From assembly GCF_914767665.1 (NCBI RefSeq), contig NC_059507.1, forward strand, positions 19,036,718 through 19,100,717: a DNA stretch of 64,000 nucleotides, written 5' to 3'. The notes beneath the pieces are model-generated. The model was not told the origin of the DNA. It worked only from the letters and a program-made list of their open reading frames with translations, and did no database searches. This document shows, one piece after another, positions 55,089 to 64,000 of the stretch. Source of the DNA: Harmonia axyridis. Its lineage: Eukaryota; Arthropoda; Insecta; Coleoptera; Coccinellidae. A program made the position numbers and the translations under genes. Each line of letters starts with the position of its first letter. Position 1 is the stretch's first letter.

Positions 55089-55673
55089 ATGGATATAAGG
55101 ACGCAAAAATTGGAACAACAGGTAAGTTTCGAGATATTATTTTTTTAATTATTGGTACATTGTGAATCATGTGTTCAGCGCCAGATTATGGAGCAAAAAA
55201 TGAAGCAAAAAAGAATGACATCAGGCATGATTCAAGCCTCAGATGTTCGACTTCCTTCTGCCAAGTTGAGGACAGCTAGTAGTACTAGGAGAGATCTACA
55301 CGGTGAGAATTCCGTTTCGAAATTGAAAAGTACTTAGCACTAAGTACCAAGTTATCTACTTCTTATTTCTAGGTTATGATGGACCTCTTCAATACACTAT
55401 GGTGAAGGAAAATGGGAATCCAGATCAAGTTATGTCAATTATGCATGATATTAATGGTAAAAATATTTCAATGTACCATATATTTTTCTTCATATCATTC
55501 ATTTTTTAGAAACGCTAGTACAAGATCTACAAAATAAAAATACTAGCGACTTACTAGATATTGAAGATGAGGAATCGTCACCAATTTCAGCGACTGCTCC
55601 TTTAAGTAATGGTAATAATTTGTCTGATCCTAGAAGAGATCTAGATCCATTTATAGAAGGACATATTAATATG
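55089..55673 (+). CDS. ktub: King tubby, 5' exons only (N-terminal region)
   Basis: Four exons, 55089-55121, 55179-55302, 55373-55456 and 55510-55673, joined by GT-AG introns of 53-70 bp with consistent phases, encode 135 residues and end at a GTAAGG donor. Matching segments to king tubby are the basic start (KLEQQRQIMEQKMKQKRMT), SGMIQASDVRLPS, DLHGYDGPLQ, NPDQVM and EDEESSPIS. Tubby-like proteins bind PI(4,5)P2 through a C-terminal barrel and help traffic receptors into cilia; that barrel is not encoded up to position 64000. An out-of-frame ATG lies 16 bp upstream. Identification is by motif recall, fairly firm for several short matches in order. Confidence 0.8.
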
Positions 55674-56270
55674 GTAAGGATGACTTGAGTTAGTGGGCAT
55701 TGTTCAGAGTAGTCGTATGTAGCTTCTGGTAGCTAAAATAATTTTGGGTATATTTCTCTTTTCTCATTTTCATTTGATTTCTGAATAAGTGTTGAATTTG
55801 TGCGAAATAAAATATGGACAAAGAATCTACTCTAGATTCAGGAGAGTGATCACAATCCACCCTTCAAAAAATTTGTCTCAAAATCAGATAATAAGGTAAA
55901 CAGTGAAACTACAACCTCAAAATCTGTATAAAAACGAGACACAAAATTATAATAGTGTTTGAAAATAATCAACCTAAGAGTAAGATCTTTAATTTGCAAT
56001 AACCTAATGCTTACTTGAAGTATTTTGGACATATTTTGCATAACCCTTTCGAGACGAACGAACATGATCATGCACTTTATTTCAAACAATTCCTGACACC
56101 ATCACAAACATACACTAAAGTTATTGAAACCTGAACGTCACGATCGTGCTGGTACCCCTCACGCGAAATGGTTGGAGGGGGATTCTTCAAATTAATTTTT
56201 TGGGGAGTGCCTCATTAAGTAATGGAAGACCTTCAGAATTAAAAAATCTTTAAAAAAATTTCAAATCAAG
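55674..56270. other. King tubby intron 4, first part
   Basis: No feature recognised. Confidence 0.4.
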
Positions 56271-56469
56271 CCTGGGACCGTATGCTTGACAAGTGATCTT
56301 TTTGATGTACATGTTTCAGGAACGAAGGGTACACTTGCGAGCGGTTTTCCAAAATGCTATTCTTGACAACCGTTCCTTTCACTAAACATACACATTCAAA
56401 AACGTGTACTTCCAAAAGCCGGCATCATTGTAAAATTTCACAGATGAGATGAAATGTCATCAATTTATT

Positions 56470-57290
56470 TTTATTTTATTTTTATTTATTTACTTTTTTA
56501 TTCTTGACCTCTAATACAGTACAAGTACTGGTGACAAGGCCTATTTAACAATATACAAAAAATAATTGTAAAATACTGTAACATATTCAAAACAACAACA
56601 TTAAACTAAACAAAATAAATCTTTCAGGTACAACTTAGGCTTAATATTAAAGTGTTTTTTAGTTCTTATATACTTTATTTCTGGTGGTATCTGGTTAAAT
56701 GCTTCTATTGCTCGATTATGTTCCGTCAATTCAAATTGAAAAAAAAATTTCGAAGAGAACTTGTTCACTATATATATATATATTCTTTTGAGAAAGAGCA
56801 ATACAAAATATTAGTTTCAAACAATCAAGCATATGTGTCGATGAATCTCAGTATTAGCAGAGGAAATGTAACGGGGCATCATACATTTCAACGTATGATA
56901 CAAGAGAACAGATAAAAACCTCAGCAAAAACTCTGTTTTCCCGTATCGGTGTAGTGACTGGTTTGTGTAAACGTTTACAGAATAAGCTGACATAATTTAT
57001 ATTGAAGGACTTCCTCTTCAACCAAAACAAAATTTTCTTTATCCTCTCTTTTCGGTTGACGACTATAATTTCCAATTGGATCCTAAAACAAACAAAAAAA
57101 GAAGCAGAAAGGAGCACTAATTATTAGTTTTCATTATATCGATTTGAAGTTAACTACCCATTCTAAAAAAGAATCTGAAACTGAATGAATAGCTTGGAAA
57201 CCATCATGAAATTTATAAATCGGACAATCATTCACCAAGTGGTCAATGGTCTCTTCTACACCACACTCACATAATATATTTAAACATATC
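56470..57290 (-). pseudogene. LINE C-terminal scraps
   Basis: From high to low on the minus strand: CECGVEETIDHLVNDCPIYK (57200-57265), a C-x-C-x(n)-H-x(4)-C cluster typical of the region after RT in some LINEs, then a basic stretch at 56900-57075, and LTEHNRAIEAFNQIPPEIKY with KPKLYLKD (56601-56740), like the C-terminal end of LINE A/C-type ORF2. All are broken by stops. Confidence 0.45.
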
Positions 57291-57299
57291 CCAGCAAAT

Positions 57300-57533
57300 T
57301 AAAAGAAGAATTCAAATAACTGATAGTCAAAAAAAATTGTCTGAGTTTTTAAAAAATAGCGCGGATCTTCAAAAGGGTAAATTCTTTAATCGATTTACCT
57401 ACAAAGATGAACAAAGTAAATGGGCAGAAGTTGGTAATATACTTAATGGTGTGCCAGATGCATCTAGGGATTGGAAGAAAGAGAAAAAAGAGAACGAATT
57501 TTCCAAAATTGAAGCGAATAGATATTTTTGAAA
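57300..57533 (+). pseudogene. Myb/SANT-like DNA-binding domain fragment
   Basis: LSEFLKNSADLQKGKFFNRF, then TYKDEQSKWAEVGNILNGVP and SRDWKKEKKEN match the pattern of Myb/SANT-like (Myb_DNA-bind_5) domains with spaced Trp residues. Only one domain of about 70 residues is present and the frame ends at 57531. Such domains occur both in host regulators and in transposon accessory proteins; no partner gene was seen. Confidence 0.5.
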
Positions 57534-58514
57534 AAGTATCTATTGGGATACATAAAGAGACTCAATTTTCTTTTCTTTATCAAATATTCATATTACCAGC
57601 AGAAATGTTCATGTTGTGCATTTGGTTGATTTACTTGTTATCTACAGAAATTTACATAAATTTCTCATAAAAATGTGTTCATGTTAATTGGAACAAACGA
57701 AATAGTAATAATTTATTCGGAATTTATCAGTTACATTTTACATCAAATGATTCATAAATCATTAAATTATATATTGATAAATTGTTTAACAAATTTTCAA
57801 ATTACACGGCTTGACGATTGCGAATAAATTAATGCATCTCAATCTTCAACTTGCTGCCAATTCCAAATTTATCCCTTGTATGTTCACTTCTACTCGATCT
57901 CTACTATCGATGAAGAAGTCATATATTCCCAAATCAAACTGTGATGTGTCATCGTCTTCTGGTTCAGGTACCTTGTATTTTCAATGCAAATATTATGAAG
58001 CATTGACAATGTTACTTGCTTTCTCCGAAGTACAATGAAGAACCCTATGCTTGAGTAGACAGCTTCAGAACCCCATTACATCTTTCAGGCTTTTAATTTC
58101 TCTCTGTTTTTTGTTGTATAAATATATTGGAGTTCCTTCTATTGGTTCATTTTTCAGAGGTGTCATATCCATGTTCTTTGAGGAACCAGAAACATTCAAA
58201 CAAATTGTTTCCCATTCGAATCATTGAATGGGTCTCCACGCTGCCTATATCTCCGCTGATCTATTTGTTCCACTTCATCCGATAGATCTATTAATAACAA
58301 TTTTTCGTCTTACATTATCTCAGAAGAATAAATATGACTTATGATTATATATTTATGGCATTCAGATTGTCAAAATATCAAAACAAATGCCAAAAAGCGC
58401 TCGCAGTAAGCATTCGCACCGAGAATGTGTACGTTTGAAAGTTCACGAGTCAAGAATACCAAAACGTGTGACATTTGGAAAGTACGTTTTGAAAGATCAC
58501 TTGTCGAGAATAGG

Positions 58515-59040
58515 GTCCCAGAAGGGGATAAGAAAATTCACATTCAGTGAATATTGACTGAATTGGACGAAATGGAATCAGAGTTCAACTTGAGACAATA
58601 ACAAATGTGAAATACTTAAAAAGGAAACTTGAACATGTAGATCTTGAACAACTTGCTGTTTAAGTTAAAGTTTATCAGGGGAATTGACACATTTGACAAG
58701 CAATGTCCAACAATTTTATGTCTGCTTTTCTGAATTAAGTCAGGTTAAAAGAAAATCGAAATGAATTCGTGTTAACCCCCCACATGTTATAATTCCTAAC
58801 TTCTAGATATAGTAAACACTAGCCTGCTGAGTAGAACCATTCATCTATAGAGTGCTGTAAATGTGTAGGTAATCATATAGAACAGGCATATTTCTTTGAT
58901 ACACTCGGATTACGAAACACACCCTATGCCGATGCGCATCTTCTGAAGAGGGATTTTCAATAGTAAGTGAGCACAACAATGTTTTAGACATCTTATACCT
59001 GAGCCAAACATCCATACTAATTTTAGTCAACATCAATCAA
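58515..59040. other. Spacer, no gene seen
   Basis: Nothing recognised. Confidence 0.3.
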
Positions 59041-59075
59041 AGTAAAAAAAATCAGAGGGATGTTCTACTATTAAA

Positions 59076-59660
59076 AAAGTGTCATTGATCAAATATTTGG
59101 GGGTAGTCATAGATCCGCATATACAATGGTCTGATCATATCATGCATATTAACAAACGCCTCAGAACACTTCTGCACAGTTTTTATTCTTTAAGGAATAA
59201 TGCTCTACAACTCCCTGGCCGAAACAATCTTGTCTTACTGCATCACGGTATGGGTTGGGGCCTTTAACAACTCACTAAATATTGTACAAACAACACAAAA
59301 TAGAGTACTAAAAATTACACTGAAAAAGAATAAACGGTTTTCCACCAATATATCAGGAAGCAAATGTATTTAATGTCAAACTATTATACTTCCACCGATG
59401 TTTGAGAAGAAGAGAAATTTAACTGGAAAAATTTTAGGATAAACAAGTCTATCAAAAACATGAATACAATCTTTTAAAAAAATATTAACACAAGGAATAT
59501 TCTTTTTCTTCGGTCCAAAATTTTTCAACATCTTTCCAGTTCATTTGAAGCAGATTCCAAAAATGAAGAAATGCAATACGGATACAAAAAGGTATATTAT
59601 GAATTATCCAGAGAAATTTTATGTGTGTCACATTCCCGGAGGTTAAATTACTCAATATTA
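59076..59660 (+). pseudogene. LINE RT C-terminal scrap
   Basis: LIKYLGVVIDPHIQWSDHIM and RLRTLLHSFYSLRNNALQLP correspond to the segment after the YADD box in non-LTR RTs (the FLGI/YLGV block). Downstream the frame decays with several stops. A different family from LINEs A and C, judged from the wording of the block. Confidence 0.6.
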
Positions 59661-59664
59661 TAAA

Positions 59665-60160
59665 TCTGAGAATCAGGTGTTCTTGTTGAATAATTTTGTT
59701 TTTTTCTCACATGAATGTCCACACAACTTAAAATTTCTTTGATCGAAACATGGCCAACAGCCTGTTGGCATGATTGCCTGTTGGCTACAGGCAATCATGC
59801 CTAGGCTATATTGTGGTGGACCTTGAAATTCATTTTTTTTAACCTGATCATGGACGAAATAATATCAAGAACCGACGAGACCTTCAAAACGAAGAGTGCT
59901 AAAAACTACAGAGATGAAAATCCTACGCTCGATATAGCGAACAACATTACTCGACCAAAAAAGGATTCTGCTATATTTGTAATTTTAATGGGACTGGTCT
60001 GATGATGCTCGGACGTTACCAAATGAACTAGGAAGTAACAGCCCTCTTTTTATTTGAAAAAAAAGCTACTTTTTTGAAACGCCATGATTTTCCCTTCTGG
60101 TAGCCATGCTGTGTTTTAACCAGTAGGTTGGATGTAGTAAAAAATCTATTTTGCGGTTAC
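59665..60160. other. Spacer, no gene seen
   Basis: It contains a short inverted stretch (CAATCATGCC / GGCATGATTGCC near 59767-59802), otherwise nothing recognised. Confidence 0.35.
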
Positions 60161-60168
60161 ATTACAGA

Positions 60169-61300
60169 TTAAAAAATCTTTGAGAAGGGAGACAACAGAC
60201 TGATCGGTCTATAGTTTTCTGTTCTTCTCTGATCACCCTTTTTATAAACTGGTCTAATCTTGGCCAACTTCAAACCATCCGGGAAGAGTCCACACTTCAA
60301 GGAATTATTCAGAATATATGTTACAATGTCCACTATGCCTTCTATACTCAATTTCATAATGTTGTTGGGACCTGATCACTACCTGTACTCATCTTGTTTT
60401 TTAGGCTTTTAACGATCTTCATCACATCCTCCGGAGTTACAGGGTGTACGAATATGAATGTACTGTTCCTCTTGATTTTATTTGTATAGGGATGTGGTTT
60501 CATCGTTGATACCAGGTCTCTGATCGAAGTAATTAAGAAATCCCTGTTGGTCAGCCACAGTCTTAAGATCTCCATCAATTGTTTATCTCTCGTATTTACT
60601 GTTCCCCTGATATCCTTTACTATATTGCGGTTCTCTGTTTGTTATCTGATTTGACTAATCTTTTTTGCTGCGTTCTTTCAGCTTCCTATTATACTCCTTC
60701 TTGGTTTCTCGATAAGCATTCCTATACATTCCATCAACACTACTAACTGTATAGAGAATATCCAGTCTGTTTTTGCATTCAGCCACCACTGGATCCATTC
60801 TTCTCCTTTGCCTACTTCCTAGTGGAGAGGGAAACATCAATTGAAACATGCCAGATACAACTTCATAAACCATTCCCATTGTCCATTAACGTCTCTTTAA
60901 TCTATTTCCATCCATTCTAAACGTCATAAAGCGTTTAGAAAAGTATCGATGTTTTCTTGATTGAAAATTCTCCTCATTACTTTCTTGATCTCTGTCTTGC
61001 CAATGGTAACTGTAAGTTTTTGTGCGGTATGTTCAGAAATTTATTATCACCGTTGTATCAGCCTCATTTGTAAAGAGTACTACCAGTTCTTCTAGTCTGC
61101 GTAGGAATGTCTCGAAATCTCCACTTGGGGGTTTGTATACTGCTGATACAATGATCTTTGTCTTGTTAATCCTAAATTCGCAACCTGAAATCTCTACTGA
61201 GTTCTCTGTTGCTTCTTTTCTTATTTTCCCTAATAAACCATCTTCTGTGACGCATAGGAATGTAAGTACACTTGTTTTGGGCCTGTAGGAACTCGTTCAA
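60169..61300 (-). pseudogene. LINE D ORF2, endonuclease and RT start
   Basis: CEFRINKTKIIVSAVYKPPS with GDFETFLRRLEELV and an INF in place of GDFN mark the endonuclease (about 61030-61200). A basic linker follows (60655-60879), then VHPVTPEDVMKIVKSLKNKM and PDGLKLAKIRPVYKKGD-NYRPISLLSP, the N-terminal RT fingers (60169-60480), with a frame change at about 60354. Catalytic RT residues are missing. Confidence 0.7.
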
Positions 61301-61365
61301 TTCATCTACATAATTTCCTACATGAATTTCATTTTCATTCTTCTCTGGTTGTCAAGTTATACTAG

Positions 61366-62639
61366 TTAGGCACTCTCTGCAAAAAAAAACTGATATCTTC
61401 TGACGAGGACTGTCTGAGGCCATATTTCTGGTTTCTGTAATTCATTGATCAACGAGATGTGGGTTGAAACTTTGAAAGCGATACTGCCAGCATCCTCTCT
61501 TTTGGGCAACATATTAACTGTGAACTCCCTGTTTGGACATTTTTGGACAAGGAAGTTTTTGATGTTATCTTCCGTTGTCTTTAAGCTCACTCTGCCCACA
61601 TAAAGCCACGCTTTCTTTTCAGCACTGGTGAAAACTGCATCTGGCGATAGATCAACAAAGTCACTATTTCCTTCTATCGCACTCCTCCTTTGGATTCCCA
61701 ATGTTGTCCAAATATCTTCTTTAAGTCTTCCTCACGTGCTCTTCGTTTTCAGATGAAACAGTCTGTTTTTCATTTATAACTATTCGTGGAGTTGTATATC
61801 CCTGTTTGTTGTTCTTGGAAGTCTCACATTTTTTGATCTCATCAGCGTAGTCTTTAGTTGGAGGTGTTTCGTTGTCATCTTTCTGTTTGGGTTGTGTTTT
61901 TTCACCATCATCTTTATCTTTGGAGTGTGCATTTTTGTAGTCATCTAGATCCTTTGATTTTGTCTTCTTACCTTCCATTTCAGGTAATAGACTCTCTCGT
62001 AACTGTAATAGTAATCTCCCATAAAATATTCTTTCCAATTTCAACAAATTCTCATCCGAAATTCCACCTTCACATATATATTGTCCATGTTCTTCTCGAT
62101 GGTTTTTATGGATTGAGGCCTTCTCAAAATGTTGTTCTTCTTTCATCAATTGTATCAAATCTTCATTAAGTTTTTCAATCGCCTCAGATTTGGCTTGTAC
62201 ATCTTCTCTATTTCTTTGATTTTCTTCATCAAGATCCTTTATTTTACCGACAAGGGTCTGAATTGTGATTTTTAGTTTGTTCACCTCATCCCTTAACTGC
62301 TTTTCAATCTCCCCGCTGGCATTCAAATCCTCCAGTATACTAGCGACCATATTCTCAGGAGCCTGCAATTTCTCGTGAAGTCCTTTCTCACTCTTTATGC
62401 CCTCTTTATCAATGCCTTTATCTTCGCCTGATATTCCGATAGAAAAACTTTTTTTTTTCGAAGGTTTCACTATTTCTTCTAAGAGTTCTTATTTGGTTTT
62501 CCCGTTCAATACCCAACAGACTCATTTTATCTATCTGGCCTGACAACTCTTTCACCTTTATCCCGCTCTCCTCTTCAATGTGAAAAATATTATCCTTCGA
62601 GTTTTTAATTTTCAGAGTATACTCCTTCAGTTTCCTCAC
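61366..62639 (-). pseudogene. LINE D ORF1 (coiled coil and RNA-binding-like domain)
   Basis: Three pieces in different frames: a coiled-coil start (62418-62639), a long charged coiled coil with KEEQHFEKASIH and a K/D-rich linker (61721-62470), and a globular C-terminal domain (61366-61701) with KKAWLYVGRVSLKTTEDNIK, SIAFKVSTH and VLVRRYQFFFAESA. The AWLY-x-GR domain recurs in ORF1 proteins of insect LINEs and is presumably RNA-binding. Two frame changes break it. Confidence 0.65.
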
Positions 62640-62699
62640 TTGTAAAACTTTCTCTTCTTCTTCACGTTTGTAACTTCTCTAGCATTCTATAGAACATAA

Positions 62700-63090
62700 A
62701 CAACTTCCTCCCTCTCCTACTTTAGCTGATTTCTTCCTTTCCAGACAGCTCAGATGAAAATGACCAACAGTGTGACTGTTCTCTTTCTTCTTACAGCATT
62801 CATAGGTGTAGTTCATACTCTACCAGTACTTGCCTGTTTGAGGGAAAATATATTTCCCAAAATCTCACTAAACCACCTTCCGAGGAAGTTTGAAATGTAA
62901 ACCTTGTCAGTGTATGGAACTCTTTGCACATTAATGTCTATGCACCATCTGCTTTGTGATAATAAAAGATGACGGAAAAAAAAAACTTAACAGTTCCGAG
63001 ATATTCTCGCTATTCACCGTCAAATTTTCCCAGAATTTTGATTGATTCGCTTCTAATTCCGTTCCTCATACATCAGAAAAGTTCTTGAAT
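62700..63090. other. Spacer, no gene seen
   Basis: Probably the 5' flank of LINE D and the eroded upstream part of the BEL element. Nothing readable. Confidence 0.3.
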
Positions 63091-63094
63091 TCAC

Positions 63095-64000
63095 CCAGTG
63101 CCGATTTTCAATCCCGAATTTCCAAGCAATCAACATCAACTCGAACTATCCTGCAGAGCTATATACAAAGATGACCGTCCACGATTATATTCACACTACA
63201 ATAATAAGATACAAGAAGTTAGAACTTTTGTGAAGACGGAAAGGGATTTTTGCGGACCCATTCTGGTGAAAACCGGAAGACATGAGAAGAGGTGAGGAGT
63301 ATTGCTCACATGCTTAGCTGTGAGAGCTATTCCTCTGGAAATATCCAACACTCTAAACACGGAATCAGCGATCATTGCTATTTGGCAAATGTCTGCTAGA
63401 AGAGGCAAACCGGACACAATTCATTGCGATAATGGAACAAATTTCAGAGGAGCGTCCAAAGAGTTACGAAAGAAGATTCAAGATCCAGGATACATCATTC
63501 GTCAAAAATTCACTGTCTTCAAGGAACATTCATTTCATTCCTCTCGACTTGGCTCATATGGGCGGAGCTTGGGAGAGGCTCATAGGATCTTTTAAAAGAG
63601 TCATTGGTCACGAATTCTATCAGCAACCACTGAAGGAAGAAATTTTACAGACCCTGTTTGCAGAAGCAGAGCTCTTGGTTGATTCTAAACCTCTGACTAA
63701 ATTATCAAATGATCCCAATGATCTAGAAGCACTCACGCCAAAACATTTTTTTGCTTGGATCCTCGAATGATAAAGGTCCTCAATTTTCTGAGAATCTAGA
63801 TGAAAATTGTCAAAGAAGAGGATGGAAGTTATCAAGACAACTATTAACTTTTTTTGGAAACGCTGGATCAAGGAATATTTACCGACACTCACCCGAAGAA
63901 GCAAATGGACCAAAAAGCAGAAACCGATTCAACTTGGTGATATTGGCATTTTAATTGATAACAACCGGGCAGCTTTACAAATATTTATCTAGGACCTAAT
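63095..64000 (+). pseudogene. BEL/Pao retrotransposon integrase fragment
   Basis: The plus strand shows TCLAVRAIPLEISNTLNTES, HCDNGTNFRGASKEL (second catalytic Asp), then after a frame change near 63540 HMGGAWERLIGSFKRVIG (catalytic Glu), LLVDSKPLTKLS and LTPKHF. This order is characteristic of BEL/Pao integrases. At least three frames are used. The element continues toward the right window edge; no LTR was seen. Confidence 0.8.

Larger units (their letters stand above)
56274..58513. mobile_element. Possible DNA transposon bounded by TGGGACC ends
   Basis: CTGGGACCGTATGC with GACAAGTGATCTTT at the left is matched in reverse by AAAGATCACTTGTCGAG with ATAGGGTCCCAG at the right. Weaker similarity continues inward (CGAGCGG, GTACAC blocks). 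No clear target duplication. Enclosed are LINE scraps and a Myb/SANT-like fragment. The pair could also be two independent solo ends. Confidence 0.35.
60169..62690 (-). mobile_element. LINE D, ORF1 and 5' half of ORF2, truncated at 3' side
   Basis: Reading the minus strand: ORF1 (62639 down to 61366), endonuclease (about 61300-60900), linker (60879-60600) and the first RT blocks (60578-60169). The RT palm with YADD and the 3' end are missing, which is unusual for a LINE copy, since these normally lose the 5' side; a later deletion or insertion must have removed it. Confidence 0.7.

Noticed and set aside
1..64000. CRISPR arrays, bacterial operons, tRNA or rRNA genes
   Set aside because: None seen. 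The split genes with GT-AG introns and insect-type retroelements show nuclear animal DNA, and no cloverleaf or rRNA stretch was recognised by eye.

Overview
The window is AT-rich nuclear DNA of an arthropod, almost certainly an insect. Five host genes with insect-like proteins can be read: ribosomal protein L21, an SPT2 histone-chaperone homologue, the exocyst subunit Sec6, the dynactin subunit Arp10/Arp11 and the 5' exons of king tubby. They have short GT-AG introns as well as introns swollen by transposons. The order is not resolvable from the sequence; a beetle is my guess only.

Layout. 1-16 kb is a stack of retroelements: a broken LINE (1-3196), a second LINE tail split by a Ty1/copia element (3389-7967, 251-bp LTRs, GAATG target duplication), an older copia remnant (8028-9952), and a younger copia element (10120-14573, 165-bp LTRs, ATTTG duplication). 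The younger copia lies inside a decayed ISL2EU-type DNA transposon (10001-10108 and 14946-15963). 16-28 kb is mostly DNA transposons: a PIF/Harbinger derivative with a nested MITE, a 1.19-kb TA-flanked element packed with copies of GGTTCTCGACCA, a Penelope scrap, a second ISL2EU remnant with both a YqaJ-like and a THAP transposase gene, and a hAT element with a perfect 8-bp duplication.

30-55.7 kb is the gene-bearing part: RpL21 (+), Spt2 (-), sec6 (+), Arp10 (+), king tubby (+). Spt2 and sec6 are head to head, about 1.7 kb apart, and a 987-bp hAT-like MITE lies between their start codons. An almost identical copy in the opposite orientation lies downstream of sec6. The Spt2 introns hold a mariner-type element with TIRs of about 500 bp and an RTE-like LINE scrap. 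Arp10 intron 3 holds two mariner-like MITEs and a 120-130-bp minisatellite. From 55.7 kb to the end there is again transposon debris: LINE fragments, a Myb/SANT-like fragment, ORF1 plus ORF2 of another LINE, and a BEL/Pao integrase fragment. King tubby's C-terminal domain exons are not found, so its fourth intron is probably longer than 8 kb.

The most novel-looking signal is a family of tiny palindromes (26, 33 and 56 bp; ends CATAGAC...GTCTATG) at three sites, each with its own perfect 8-bp target duplication. The TA-flanked element full of GGTTCTCGACCA, the TACGGTA-rich hAT element with an extra ORF, and the inverted MITE pair around sec6 are next. The host genes are housekeeping loci and do not form a pathway.
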